A stretch of 64,000 nucleotides of DNA from Marivita sp051859345 (lineage in GTDB: Bacteria > Pseudomonadota > Alphaproteobacteria > Rhodobacterales > Rhodobacteraceae). The stretch lies in assembly GCF_051859345.1 (NCBI RefSeq), contig NZ_JBHYFV010000013.1, positions 45,975 through 109,974 on the forward strand, read 5' to 3'. Below are positions 1 through 9,427 of this stretch, in pieces. The translations under genes and the position numbers were made by a program. The notes beneath the pieces were generated by a model. It was not told the origin of the DNA. It worked only from the letters and a program-made list of their open reading frames with translations, and did not search any database. Numbering within the stretch: position 1 is the stretch's first letter; each line of letters starts with the position of its first letter.

Positions 1-171
1 GTTGCGCGCACCGTGTCAAAGCAGGAGGGGAAGGTCAAGAAAACAAGGCTTGGAAAAGCCCGTCCCCTGATGCCCCAGACGCGTCTGTGGGTCAACATAG
101 GGCTTTCGGACCCAAAGGATATCGTCCATCTTGCCCCCGGCAACGGTCAAGGCAACAGGGAGACGCAAGAG

Positions 172-1089
172 ATGCGTATTGCAACCATGGCAACGGGCGG
201 GATCGGAGGATTTCTGGCCGTCAAACTGGCCAATGACGGGCACAGCGTGGCCACCATTGCACGCGGGGCACATCTTGGGGCGATCCGCGACAAGGGCCTG
301 ACGCTGGACGGCGCAACCGGTGTCGAAACCTGCCGTCCGGAGATCGCAACCGACCGCCCCGACGAGGTCGGTCCAGTGGATGCCATCATCTTCGGCGTCA
401 AGGGGGACGGGCTTGAAGCAGCGGCGCGCGCCTGCCTGCCGATGATCGGCCCGGACACCGTGGTTGTTCCGTTCCTCAACGGGGTCGAGGCGTCGGACCG
501 CCTGATCCGGATTCTGCCCGAACACAACGTGGCCAACGGCGTCGCGCGGGTGTCCACAACCATTTCCGCGCCCGGAGTGATCACGCAAACCGGGGCGTTC
601 AACTCCTTCATCTTTGCCGAACGCGACAGCCGACCCTCGGCGCGCATCGACGCGCTGCGCGACGCCATCACCGCCGCTGGATCGTCTGCACCCCCAACCG
701 ATGACATCGTCAGGGAACTCTGGTCGAAATTCGCCCTGTTTGCGGCGCTCTCCGGGGTGACGGCGGCGGGGCGCTGCACGATTGGCGATGTCCGGAACAT
801 CCCGCAGCTTGAAAGCCTGTTCAAACGGGCGTTGTCGGAAATCGTCGCGATTGGCCGGGCCTTCGGGGTCGAGCTGGATGTCGATATCGAAGAACAGGTC
901 TGGTCCAGCATGCAAGGCTTCCCGCCAGAGGGGCGCGCCTCCACGGCGATTGACCTGGAAAAGGGTCGTCCCCTGGAAATCGAATGGGTGTCCGGGGCCG
1001 CGACCCGTCTTGCCGCTCAGATGGGGATCGACGCGCCGGTCAACAGCGCACTCTATGCCATCCTCTTGCCCCATAAACACGGGCGCTGA
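172..1089 (+). CDS. ketopantoate reductase family (ApbA/PanE) oxidoreductase
   Basis: 305 residues from the ATG at 172, which follows a GGGAGA ribosome site; the frame is open further upstream but the Rossmann strand begins only here. The N-terminus has a dinucleotide-binding glycine loop (TGGIGGF), then a PanE-like FLNGVE segment, the WSKFAL lysine region, and a C-terminal helical part (SSMQGFP...E.EWVSGA). The family reduces 2-dehydropantoate with NADPH, giving pantoate for coenzyme A, but many bacteria carry several paralogues acting on other 2-oxo acids. No pantothenate genes are adjacent, so the substrate is open. It converges on ppk1 with a hairpin pair between them. Confidence 0.85.
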   Translation: MRIATMATGGIGGFLAVKLANDGHSVATIARGAHLGAIRDKGLTLDGATGVETCRPEIATDRPDEVGPVDAIIFGVKGDGLEAAARACLPMIGPDTVVVPFLNGVEASDRLIRILPEHNVANGVARVSTTISAPGVITQTGAFNSFIFAERDSRPSARIDALRDAITAAGSSAPPTDDIVRELWSKFALFAALSGVTAAGRCTIGDVRNIPQLESLFKRALSEIVAIGRAFGVELDVDIEEQVWSSMQGFPPEGRASTAIDLEKGRPLEIEWVSGAATRLAAQMGIDAPVNSALYAILLPHKHGR

Positions 1090-1132
1090 CCGGCTTTTGC
1101 AAAAGCCGGACAAGACCTTTGCAAAGGTCTTG
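1090..1132. terminator. tandem hairpin pair between convergent genes
   Basis: Two near-perfect inverted repeats lie back to back. Arms CCGGCTTTT and AAAAGCCGG surround GC at 1090-1109, and arms CAAGACCTTT and AAAGGTCTTG surround GC at 1111-1132. They begin right after one stop codon and lie just downstream of the ppk1 stop on the other strand, so they probably end transcription in both directions. There is no long T tract. Confidence 0.6.
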
Positions 1133-1137
1133 CCGCC

Positions 1138-3315
1138 CTATTCCTCGGTATGGGTCAGTTTGGGAACATCGGATGCGCCCGCCGACCCGCGACCCGACAG
1201 CGACGGGTTCTCCATGAAGAACCGATGGCAGTTGAACGCAAACGCACCCTCATCCCAGGTGGTGCGCACAAACGCGCCATCGGGCTGCATGATCCAGCTT
1301 TGCGCCACATCCGCCAGGTTGGCCGCCATGATCTGGCTGACGATCTGGGCCTTGACCGTGGCGTTCTCGATCTCGACCAGCGTTTCGACCCGGCGGGTCA
1401 GGTTGCGGCCCATCCAGTCGGCGGACGACATGAACACCCGTGCTTTCTTGTGCGGCAACCCATGGCCATTGCCGAAACAGATGATGCGCGAATGCTCGAG
1501 GAACCGCCCGACGATGGACTTGACGCGGATGTTCTCGCTCAGCCCCTTGACCCCCGGTCGCACGCCGCAGATGCCACGGATCACGCAGTCGATCTTTACC
1601 CCGGCTTCGGAGGCGGCATAAAGCGCGTCGATCATGTCCGGTTCGATCAGCGAATTCATCTTGAGCCAGATCTGCGCCGGTTTGCCCGCGCGGGCATGGC
1701 TTGCCTCGGCTTCGATCATTTCCAGCATCTTGGGCTTGAGCGAATGCGGCGAGATGCTCAGGTTCTCAAGCCCGTCCGGCAGGGCGTATCCCGACAGGTA
1801 GTTGAACACCTTGGTTGCGTCCCGGCCCAAGGGGGCATCGCAGGTGAAAAAGCTCAGATCGGTGTAGATCGTGGCGGTGATCGGGTGGTAATTGCCAGTG
1901 CCGTAATGCGTGTAGGTGACCAGCTTGGTGCCTTCGCGGCGCACCACGATGGAAATCTTGGCGTGGGTCTTCCAATCCAGAAACCCGTAGACCACATGCG
2001 CGCCCGACCGTTCAAGACGCCGCGACTGGCGGATGTTGGCGGCCTCGTCGAACCGGGCTTTCAGCTCGACCAGGGCGGTCACCGACTTGCCGTCCTCCGC
2101 CGCCTCGCACAGCGCGGCCACGATGGGCGATTGGCGCGACGTGCGGTACAGCGTCTGCTTGATCGCCACCACATCCGGATCGCGCGCCGCCTGCGCCAGG
2201 AACCGCACCACCATGTCAAAGGTCTCGTAGGGGTGGTGCAGCAGCATGTCCTTCTGCTTGATCGCCTCGAACATGTCGCCATCGAAATCCTGCACCCGTT
2301 CGGGCACGCGCGGGGTAAAAAGGGGCCAAAGCAGGTCGGGTCGGCTGTCCAGCACAAGTTCCTTGAGGTCGGCCGCACCGATCATGCCGGTCAGTTCGAT
2401 CACATCGTCTTCGCGGACCCGCAATTCGCGCATCACCGTATCGCGCAGACCCTTTGACGACGACCCCGCCGAAATCGTCAGGCGCACGACCTCGCCGCGC
2501 CGCCGCCGCTTCAGGGCGACCTCGAATTCGCGCACAAGGTCTTCGGCTTCGTCCTCGACTTCGATATCGCTGTCGCGCAGCACCCGGAATCCGAAATGAT
2601 CGCGCAGCTTGTAGCCCGGAAACAGCCGGTCAAAATGCAGCAGCAACACATCTTCAAGAAAGATGAACCGATCCGCGCCGTCATTCGAGGGCAGGGCGAT
2701 GAAGCGATCCACCTGCGCGGGGATCGGTAACAGCGCCTGCAGACTGGTCTTGTCCTTGCGCCGTTCCAGTTGCAGGGCAAGACAATAGCCATTGTTGGCG
2801 ATGAACGGAAACGGGTGCGCCGGGTCGATGGCAAGGGGGGACAGCACCGGGAACACCTGGTTCAGGAACACGTCTTCCAGAAAGGTCAGGTCCACCTCGC
2901 CCAACCCGTCACGCGACAGGATGGATATGCCTTCGGCTTCCATCTTTTGCCGCAGATCGGCCAGCACCCGCTGTTGCGACGCCATCAGCTTGCGCGCATC
3001 TTCGTTGATCAGCACAAGCTGTTCGGCCGGGGTCAGCCCATCGTCGGCGGGTGTGACATTGCCAGCCTGCGCCAGTTCCCGCAGTCCAGCCACGCGCACG
3101 GTGTAGAATTCGTCCAGATTGTTTGCCGAGATCGACAGGAACCGCAGCCGCTCGAGCAAGGGCACACGCGGGTTCTCCGCCTCTTCAAGAACACGCCAGT
3201 TGAAGCCCAGCCACGACATTTCGCGATTGAAGAAACGCCCTGGTCCGGTCAGGTCGAGATCGGGCAGGGTTGTCGGTTCGGGGCGGGGGGCGTTCAGGAA
3301 ATCGGCACTGTTCAT
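1138..3315 (-). CDS. ppk1: polyphosphate kinase 1
   Basis: 725 residues, full length for PPK1. The protein polymerises the terminal phosphate of ATP into inorganic polyphosphate. Visible are the N-terminal helical domain (RFFNREMSWLGFNWRVLEEA), the head domain, and the two phospholipase-D-like C domains with the HTHYGTGNYHP segment and a second HSRIICFGNG segment containing the catalytic histidine regions. It lies 67 bp downstream of hda on the same strand. An exopolyphosphatase gene often follows ppk in related genomes; here the next gene is a convergent, unrelated reductase. Confidence 0.96.
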   Translation of the reverse strand: MNSADFLNAPRPEPTTLPDLDLTGPGRFFNREMSWLGFNWRVLEEAENPRVPLLERLRFLSISANNLDEFYTVRVAGLRELAQAGNVTPADDGLTPAEQLVLINEDARKLMASQQRVLADLRQKMEAEGISILSRDGLGEVDLTFLEDVFLNQVFPVLSPLAIDPAHPFPFIANNGYCLALQLERRKDKTSLQALLPIPAQVDRFIALPSNDGADRFIFLEDVLLLHFDRLFPGYKLRDHFGFRVLRDSDIEVEDEAEDLVREFEVALKRRRRGEVVRLTISAGSSSKGLRDTVMRELRVREDDVIELTGMIGAADLKELVLDSRPDLLWPLFTPRVPERVQDFDGDMFEAIKQKDMLLHHPYETFDMVVRFLAQAARDPDVVAIKQTLYRTSRQSPIVAALCEAAEDGKSVTALVELKARFDEAANIRQSRRLERSGAHVVYGFLDWKTHAKISIVVRREGTKLVTYTHYGTGNYHPITATIYTDLSFFTCDAPLGRDATKVFNYLSGYALPDGLENLSISPHSLKPKMLEMIEAEASHARAGKPAQIWLKMNSLIEPDMIDALYAASEAGVKIDCVIRGICGVRPGVKGLSENIRVKSIVGRFLEHSRIICFGNGHGLPHKKARVFMSSADWMGRNLTRRVETLVEIENATVKAQIVSQIMAANLADVAQSWIMQPDGAFVRTTWDEGAFAFNCHRFFMENPSLSGRGSAGASDVPKLTHTEE

Positions 3316-3382
3316 GGGCGTCCCTTAGCTGTGGCGCGTGACAGATTGGTGACATCCCGTGTCAGGACATCGCTGCAAGCCC

Positions 3383-4078
3383 CTAGTCTGACGCGTTTTC
3401 CTCGGGGAATTCAAGATCGGCCAGCGCGCTGCGGGCAAGTGTCCGCGTCACCCCTTTGGGTGTGCCCAGCGCTTCGGTGTCGAGATGCGCCACAACCTGC
3501 CCGGCGGCCTCGAAGGACCGGGGCATCCAGCGCACCAGGTAGGGGATCACATCCGCCATCGGCACGATCTGGCGATCCGCAAACAGCTTGGCCAGAACTG
3601 CGGACAGCAGGATATCATCCGGCAGCGCCATCTTGGCCACGGTGGTGCCAGACATCCGGCTTGCCAGATCAGGCAGGTTCAACCCCCATGCCGACGGAGG
3701 CCGCGTGGCGGTCAGAAGGATCGAATGCCCGTTGGCGAGAACAAGGTTGTGCAGATGGAACAGCGCCCGCTCGGCCGCGTCATGGCCCGCGATCTGCTCC
3801 ACATCCTCGACACAGATGGGCTGGTCCGCCAGCGTCGGCACATCACCCCCCGCGATGTCGAGCGCCGAGACCATCTGCCCGCCGCTTTCGGTACACCAGA
3901 CATGCGCCAGATGGGTCTTGCCCGATCCGCGCGGACCCACCAGCACCAGCTTGCCATTGGGCCAGTTCGGCCAGGTGTCCACCAGACCCAGCGCCACGGC
4001 GTTGCTGTGGGTGACGTAAAAGTCCCCCCGCCCCAGCGCGGGCCGCGCCGGAATGTCGAATTTCAGTTGCAGGGACAT
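3383..4078 (-). CDS. hda: Hda-like DnaA-family ATPase (regulatory inactivation of DnaA)
   Basis: 231 residues: a DnaA-type AAA+ domain without the DnaA DNA-binding domain. The extreme N-terminus carries QLKFDI, matching the beta-clamp binding motif of Hda, followed by a Walker A GPRGSGKT at about residues 48-55. Hda with the sliding clamp stimulates ATP hydrolysis by DnaA and so prevents re-initiation. The start codon directly abuts the stop of the AI-2E family transporter, suggesting one transcript running through to ppk1. The central helices are short and divergent, normal for alphaproteobacterial HdaA. Confidence 0.85.
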   Translation of the reverse strand: MSLQLKFDIPARPALGRGDFYVTHSNAVALGLVDTWPNWPNGKLVLVGPRGSGKTHLAHVWCTESGGQMVSALDIAGGDVPTLADQPICVEDVEQIAGHDAAERALFHLHNLVLANGHSILLTATRPPSAWGLNLPDLASRMSGTTVAKMALPDDILLSAVLAKLFADRQIVPMADVIPYLVRWMPRSFEAAGQVVAHLDTEALGTPKGVTRTLARSALADLEFPEENASD

Positions 4079-5146
4079 TTATTCGCCGTCCTGATCACTC
4101 AACCCGCGATAAAGGCGGCTTTGAAGATATTGGTTTGCGGCGAACCGGGCAATCACGCCAAGCGCCGCGGCGACGGGAACCGCCACCAGCATCCCGACAA
4201 ACCCGAACAGGGTGCCGAAGATCGACAGCGCAAATATCAGCCAGACCGGGTGCAGCCCCACCGACGACCCCACCAGCTTGGGCGTCAGCACGTTGCCCTC
4301 GATCACTTGTCCCAGCACAAACACACCGGCCACCAGCCCGATGGAGAGCCAGTCGCCCCAGAACTGGAACAGGGCCAGACCGATGGCCAATGCGCCGCCG
4401 ATCAGCGCGCCAAGATAGGGAATGAACGTCACCAGCCCGGCGACAAACCCCACCACCAGCCCGAACTGCAGCCCGATCAGCATCAGCGCCACGGCGTAAT
4501 AGGTGCCAAGGATGATGCAGACGGTTCCCATGCCGCGAATGAAACTGGCCAGCGTCCGGTCAATATCCGCCGCCAGCTTGCGGATGGTCGGCGCATGATC
4601 GCGCGGCAGCATCTCGTCGATGCGGGCCACCATGTTGTCCCAGTCCAGCAGAAGGTACACCGCCACCACCGGCACGATCACGAACAGCATCACGATATTG
4701 ATGATGCCCGCAGCCGAGCTCAGCACTGTATTGAGCAATTCTCCGCCGCGCGACTGGATGGTTTCCCCGATCGACACCAGCGATTGCCGCAACGGGCTTT
4801 CGGTGTCCATGATGTCGGGGAATCGCGCGATCAGAAAATCGCGCAGATTGGCGAACAGGGTCGGGGCCACATCGAACAGGTCGAGCGCCTGATTGACCAG
4901 CGACGGAATCACCCACAAGAGCAGAAGCACAAACGCGACCATCCCGATCACGGTAATGATGGCCGTGGCCGCCACCCGGCTACAGCCCATCCGTTCCAGA
5001 CGGTCCGCCACCGGATCAAGGAAATAGGCAATCGCCCCACCCAGAACAAAGGGCAAAAGCACGTCGCCAAGGAACCACAGCACCACCGCAAAGGCGACTG
5101 CCGCAATCCCCCAGTATTTCACCTGCTCCCGCGCGGGAAGTGCCAT
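4079..5146 (-). CDS. AI-2E family transporter (PerM-like)
   Basis: 355 residues with about eight predicted membrane segments in the usual arrangement: two N-terminal pairs, a soluble middle part, then a dense C-terminal set with VTFIPYLGALIG and GNVLTPKLVGSSVGLHPVWLI, typical of this family. Members export small molecules such as autoinducer-2 or act in sodium/proton exchange, so the substrate cannot be assigned. It is first of a three-gene run with hda and ppk1, with no gap to hda. Confidence 0.9.
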   Translation of the reverse strand: MALPAREQVKYWGIAAVAFAVVLWFLGDVLLPFVLGGAIAYFLDPVADRLERMGCSRVAATAIITVIGMVAFVLLLLWVIPSLVNQALDLFDVAPTLFANLRDFLIARFPDIMDTESPLRQSLVSIGETIQSRGGELLNTVLSSAAGIINIVMLFVIVPVVAVYLLLDWDNMVARIDEMLPRDHAPTIRKLAADIDRTLASFIRGMGTVCIILGTYYAVALMLIGLQFGLVVGFVAGLVTFIPYLGALIGGALAIGLALFQFWGDWLSIGLVAGVFVLGQVIEGNVLTPKLVGSSVGLHPVWLIFALSIFGTLFGFVGMLVAVPVAAALGVIARFAANQYLQSRLYRGLSDQDGE

Positions 5147-5216
5147 CTTGTCCGCCCTTGTGACCTGTCCCCTACATCGCTCGTGTCGCGCAGGGTTTCA
5201 AGCGAAAGGCGCGCAC

Positions 5217-5255
5217 GATGCGTCAACGCATCAACGTTTTGCGATCCCGCAAAAC
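5217..5255. repeat. tandem hairpins with a TGCGTCAACGCA core
   Basis: First hairpin: GATGCG, loop TCAA, CGCATC at 5217-5232. Second: GTTTTGCG, loop ATCC, CGCAAAAC at 5236-5255. They sit between the 5' end of the AI-2E transporter gene and the 3' end of the ADP-ribosylglycohydrolase gene, so they probably terminate the latter. The same 12-base core recurs at 10381-10392. Confidence 0.55.
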
Positions 5256-5299
5256 CCCGCGTCCCTGTCCGCCGGGACGACACAGAAACCGTCCCCTGC

Positions 5300-6259
5300 T
5301 CAGGCAGAGCCAAGCCGCGCACATCCGTCCCACAGGGGGGCACCATCGGTCAGCTGCAACACCCAGGCCAGGGGAATCCCCGCCGGAGTCGCAATCCCGT
5401 GTGCCGCGCCCATGACCGCGCCGATGAGGATGGCGCGACCGGCGCTGTCTCCTCCGGCCAGGATGTTGTGCTCTACCGCGTCGCTGTAGGTGGCGCTGTG
5501 CTTGAGCACATGAAACATCACCGGTCCCGCTGTTGGCAAATGACAGGCGCGCCCGACCTCTCCGGCAAAGACGGTTGGGTCCGTTTCGTCGCTGGCCAGC
5601 GCGTGCAACAGCGCCTCCCTGACGTCGCCCTCTGCCGCGCGCGCCGCCATCGCAAGCGCCTCTGCGACAGGGGCGCCGTCAAGAACCCGGCACAAGAGAT
5701 CGCAAAACACCGCGTTATAGGCTGCGGCCACATCGTTGACATTGGTGATCTGCATTGCCGCCTGCGACCTGTCGGCCAGTTCCGGCGTCCCGTGATACCC
5801 CGCCACAATTGCCGGAAGCCGCGTCACCGCCGGGTTCTGGTCGTCGTCGATGCCCGAAGGTGACAGTTGCGCCGCGATCCGCTCGAGCGCGCCGCGCGTC
5901 GGGCGGTCGATATAGCCGTGATAAGCTCCGCCGGGACCAAAATGCGTGGCGAACGCGGCCTGTTGCGCAGGCACATCGAACGCACCGCCCTCTGCGATCA
6001 TCGTCCGGATTGCCAGCCAAAGCGCCTCGCCATATTGCGTCAGCATGCCGGTTTGCCGTGCGCCATGGGCGAAATACCCCTTGGCCCCGTCGAAATGTGC
6101 GGCATCCACCGGGGTAAACGCAGCGCCACCGCGCCGTGCCGCGATGTCTGCGATACGGTCGGGATCATAAAGCCAATGCAATCCAAGGCTCGCGGCATCG
6201 GCAACCAAGGCGCCCAAGAGCATCGTGGATCTGGGGGTGGGGGTGTGGGCGACGTGCAT
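5300..6259 (-). CDS. ADP-ribosylglycohydrolase family protein
   Basis: 319 residues. The N-terminal TMLLGALVADAASLGLHWLYD and the C-terminal LAGGDSAGRAILIGAVMGA mark the ADP-ribosylglycohydrolase/J1-crystallin family (COG1397 type). True hydrolases remove ADP-ribose from proteins or small molecules using two magnesium ions. The late metal motif is GGDSAG rather than the canonical GGDTDT, so one acidic ligand is missing as in the crystallin-like branch, and the activity is uncertain. The ATG at 6259 follows a GAGGCAGAG ribosome site. No dinitrogenase reductase partner is nearby. Confidence 0.85.
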   Translation of the reverse strand: MHVAHTPTPRSTMLLGALVADAASLGLHWLYDPDRIADIAARRGGAAFTPVDAAHFDGAKGYFAHGARQTGMLTQYGEALWLAIRTMIAEGGAFDVPAQQAAFATHFGPGGAYHGYIDRPTRGALERIAAQLSPSGIDDDQNPAVTRLPAIVAGYHGTPELADRSQAAMQITNVNDVAAAYNAVFCDLLCRVLDGAPVAEALAMAARAAEGDVREALLHALASDETDPTVFAGEVGRACHLPTAGPVMFHVLKHSATYSDAVEHNILAGGDSAGRAILIGAVMGAAHGIATPAGIPLAWVLQLTDGAPLWDGCARLGSA

Positions 6260-6293
6260 GCTCTGCCTCCGGTCGGTGACGTGGAAGGATTTG

Positions 6294-7763
6294 TCAGGCG
6301 TTCAAGGGCATGGTGATGCGCGCGATCACCCGTCCGTTTTCCTTGGCCCGGTCGATCTCGGCGCCGATCTGGGCCGCGAATTGCTGGACCAGCCGTTCCC
6401 CGGTCCCACCGGAATCAATGTCCAGCCGGGGATCTGCGGTCAGATCGGCGTTTTCGACCGTGATCCGCAAGACCCGCTCTGGCGTCATATCAATCTCAAG
6501 CGTCACCGGGCTGTGTTCACCCGGTCCGCCATACTTGATCGCATTGGTCAGGAGCTCGTTCAGCATGAGGCTCAGCGCGATGGCCCTGTCGCTTTTCAAC
6601 CGGATCACTTCGGCCGAATGGGTAAACACCATCGCGGCGTCGGGCAGTTCCGCGCTTCTTCGGGTCGAGGCGACCAGACGCGCGACAAGTGTGATCAGGT
6701 CGATATTGGCGACATCGTCATCAATCTGGATGGTGGCATGTACATCCGCCACTGCCCGCACACGCGATTCCACAGCGCGCAGCGCCTCGCGTGCCTTTTC
6801 CGCCGCCGGACCACCCGCCACAATCAACTTGCTGGATTGCAACCGCAACAGGGACAACGCGATCTGAAGGCTGTTCTTGATCCGGTGATTGGCCTCCACA
6901 ACCAGCGACTCGCGGACATGCACCGCTTTTTCAAGATCACGCCGGGCGTTCTCGATATCGGTCAGGTCAACAAACGTCCCGACAAGCTTGGGTCGGCGAT
7001 CCACAGGGTCGGTTGCCATCTCGCCACGGATGCGGACGAACCGTTCTTCGCCCGAGGGCAGGGGCACCCGGTAATCGAAGCTTGCGATTTCGCCATGTGG
7101 CGCGCCAAGAACCCGCGCAACCTCGGCATGGACGGCGGCGATATCGTCTGCATGCACACGTTCGAAAAACGGCGCGGCGTAAATCCCGGCCTCGTCCGGG
7201 GCAAAGCCGAACATCGCGTCGATGGCGTCATGGCGCAGGAACAGGTCGGTTTCCGGGTCATAGCTGAAATAGGCGACCGACGCCGTCGAAGTGGCGGCAC
7301 GCCGATGACTTTGCGCAAGCCGGGCGGTCAGGGTCGCCTCGGTCACGTCGCGCGCGGTCTGAAGAATGGCAATGGTCCTGCCGTCTTTGCGGACCGGGGC
7401 AAAGTGCATTTGCCAATGGTGTTCGACATAGGCACCGGACTTGTCCAGCAGATCGAACCGCGCCGGACCCACCTCCTGCGGGATGCCGGTGCGCATGGTT
7501 TCGTTTGTGGCAGTGCGAATGAACGTCACCGCATCCGCGCCATCCGCATCGGCATTGGGCGGGAACGCCTCGAACATCCCAAGCCCGGTCACGTCGACCC
7601 CGACAGATCCAGACATCACCTGATGCGCACTGTTGCGCCACAGCAGCGTCAGCTTGTCATCCGGCAGAAAGAAAAGCGCCGCAAACGGCACAGCTTCAAA
7701 GCCAAGAGCAAGGATATCTGTGATGGAATCGGGCCGTTCGGACAGCTGAATTTGACCGTTCAT
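6294..7763 (-). CDS. PAS-domain sensor histidine kinase (HisKA_2 type)
   Basis: 489 residues from the ATG at 7763; the longer frame adds 37 residues unlike a domain start. There are two PAS-like regions (about residues 1-130 and 165-280), the second ending in the PAC-like segment FVDLTDIENARRDL. The dimerisation helix has EANHRIKNS with the phospho-accepting His near 293, and the HATPase domain has the N-box ELLTNAIKYG near 400-410. No membrane segment is seen, so it is probably a cytoplasmic sensor, perhaps of light or redox through PAS. No response regulator is adjacent; such kinases often act in the general stress response. It diverges from proS. Confidence 0.88.
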   Translation of the reverse strand: MNGQIQLSERPDSITDILALGFEAVPFAALFFLPDDKLTLLWRNSAHQVMSGSVGVDVTGLGMFEAFPPNADADGADAVTFIRTATNETMRTGIPQEVGPARFDLLDKSGAYVEHHWQMHFAPVRKDGRTIAILQTARDVTEATLTARLAQSHRRAATSTASVAYFSYDPETDLFLRHDAIDAMFGFAPDEAGIYAAPFFERVHADDIAAVHAEVARVLGAPHGEIASFDYRVPLPSGEERFVRIRGEMATDPVDRRPKLVGTFVDLTDIENARRDLEKAVHVRESLVVEANHRIKNSLQIALSLLRLQSSKLIVAGGPAAEKAREALRAVESRVRAVADVHATIQIDDDVANIDLITLVARLVASTRRSAELPDAAMVFTHSAEVIRLKSDRAIALSLMLNELLTNAIKYGGPGEHSPVTLEIDMTPERVLRITVENADLTADPRLDIDSGGTGERLVQQFAAQIGAEIDRAKENGRVIARITMPLNA

Positions 7764-8033
7764 TCTGGTGGCGCACTCCGAAACCAATAACTGTCTCAGG
7801 TTGATTGATTTCTCAAAAAGAGTCCACTGTCGCGATGGCGCGTCCGCGGAAATGCGCACATAATTCCCATTCACGCATCGCGGTGGTCAATGTCCGACCG
7901 CCCGAATGCGCCGATACGATCCCCCTGCCGCGCCAGCAGTCCTCCCGAAGGCAGGACACAGAACACCGCGCTGCCCTTGTCCGGGTCGATGCAACCCGGT
8001 AGGACGGGCCAAACCACCCATCCGAGGTCCCAG

Positions 8034-9377
8034 ATGCGTCTGTCCCGATATTTCCTGCCCGTACTCAAAGAAACCCCGTCCGAAGCCCAGATCGTCAGCC
8101 ACCGGCTGATGCTGCGCGCCGGCATGATCAAGCAGGCCAGCGCCGGGATCTACTCCTGGCTGCCGCTGGGCTACCGGGTGTTGCGCAACATCGAACAGAT
8201 CGTACACGAGGAACAGGTGCGCGCGGGACATATCCCGATGCTGATGCCGACGCTGCAATCGGCCGATCTATGGAAGGAATCGGGCCGGTATGACGCCTAC
8301 GGCCCCGAAATGCTGCGGATCGAAGACCGTCACGGGCGCGACATGCTTTACGGTCCCACCAATGAAGAGCTGATCACCGACATCTTCCGCAGCCATGTCG
8401 GCAGCTACAAGGATCTGCCGCTGACGCTCTATCACATCCAGTGGAAATTCCGCGACGAGATCCGTCCGCGCTTTGGCGTGATGCGGGGCCGCGAATTCCT
8501 GATGAAGGATGGCTACAACTTCGACCTGACCAAGGAAGACGCGCTGCACGCTTATAACCGCCATCTGGTCAGTTACCTGCGCACCTACGAACGCATGGGC
8601 CTTCAGGCGATCCCGATGCGCGCCGACTCTGGCCCTATCGGCGGCGATGACACCCATGAATTCCTTGTTCTGGCCGAAACCGGAGAGAGCGAAGTGTTCT
8701 ACGATGCCCAGATCACCGATCTGAAGTTCGGCGACCGTGCCATCGACTATGACGACAAGGCCCAGTGTCAGGCGGTCCTTGAGGAATTCACCTCGCGTTA
8801 TGCGCGCACCGACGAAACGCACGACGAAGCCGAGTTCGCAAAAGTGCCAGCCGACCGCCAACGCACCGCGCGGGGCATCGAAGTAGGCCAGATCTTCTAT
8901 TTCGGCACCAAGTATTCCGACGCGATGGGTGCCACTGTCGCCGATGGCGACGGCAACCGTGTGCCTGTCCATATGGGCAGCCACGGCATTGGTGTCAGCC
9001 GCCTCCTCGGCGCGATCATCGAGGCCAGCCACGACGACAACGGCATCATCTGGCCCGAAGGTGTGACCCCGTTCCATTGCGGGATCGTCAACCTCAAGCA
9101 GGGCGACGACGAGGCGGATGTCGCCTGCGAGGCGCTCTATGCCAGTCTGACAGCACTTGGGCTTGAGCCGCTCTATGACGACCGGAATGAACGGGCAGGG
9201 GGCAAGTTCGCCACGATGGACCTGATCGGCCTGCCGTGGCGCATCACCGTCGGCCCACGCGGGCTCAAGAACGGCGTTGTCGAACTGACCTCTCGCCGCA
9301 CCGGCGAGAGCGAAGAACTGGCCCCCGAACAGGCCATCGCGCGGATCGCCGTCATTTACGGCAAAGCCACGGCCTGA
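8034..9377 (+). CDS. proS: prolyl-tRNA synthetase, short alphaproteobacterial type
   Basis: 447 residues from ATG 8034. It charges tRNA-Pro. Class II motifs are clear: TYSW-type motif 1 region (MIKQASAGIYSWLPLG), motif 2 (RDEIRPRFGVMRGREFLMKD) and motif 3 (MGSHGIGVSRLLGAI). The protein is much shorter than the E. coli enzyme because the editing insertion between motifs 2 and 3 is absent, which is normal for alphaproteobacteria. The frame is open upstream to 7890 but conserved sequence starts at MRLSRYFLP. Confidence 0.96.
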   Translation: MRLSRYFLPVLKETPSEAQIVSHRLMLRAGMIKQASAGIYSWLPLGYRVLRNIEQIVHEEQVRAGHIPMLMPTLQSADLWKESGRYDAYGPEMLRIEDRHGRDMLYGPTNEELITDIFRSHVGSYKDLPLTLYHIQWKFRDEIRPRFGVMRGREFLMKDGYNFDLTKEDALHAYNRHLVSYLRTYERMGLQAIPMRADSGPIGGDDTHEFLVLAETGESEVFYDAQITDLKFGDRAIDYDDKAQCQAVLEEFTSRYARTDETHDEAEFAKVPADRQRTARGIEVGQIFYFGTKYSDAMGATVADGDGNRVPVHMGSHGIGVSRLLGAIIEASHDDNGIIWPEGVTPFHCGIVNLKQGDDEADVACEALYASLTALGLEPLYDDRNERAGGKFATMDLIGLPWRITVGPRGLKNGVVELTSRRTGESEELAPEQAIARIAVIYGKATA

Positions 9378-9427
9378 CGCCTGACAGTCCCTTGCGGGAC
9401 ACCAACGCGATTTGCTAGCCAGAGGGC

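Noticed and set aside
3485..5863. 792-codon plus-strand open frame
   Set aside because: It lies antisense to hda, the AI-2E transporter and the ADP-ribosylglycohydrolase; composition is Arg/His/Gln-rich with no domain, a typical shadow in high-GC DNA.
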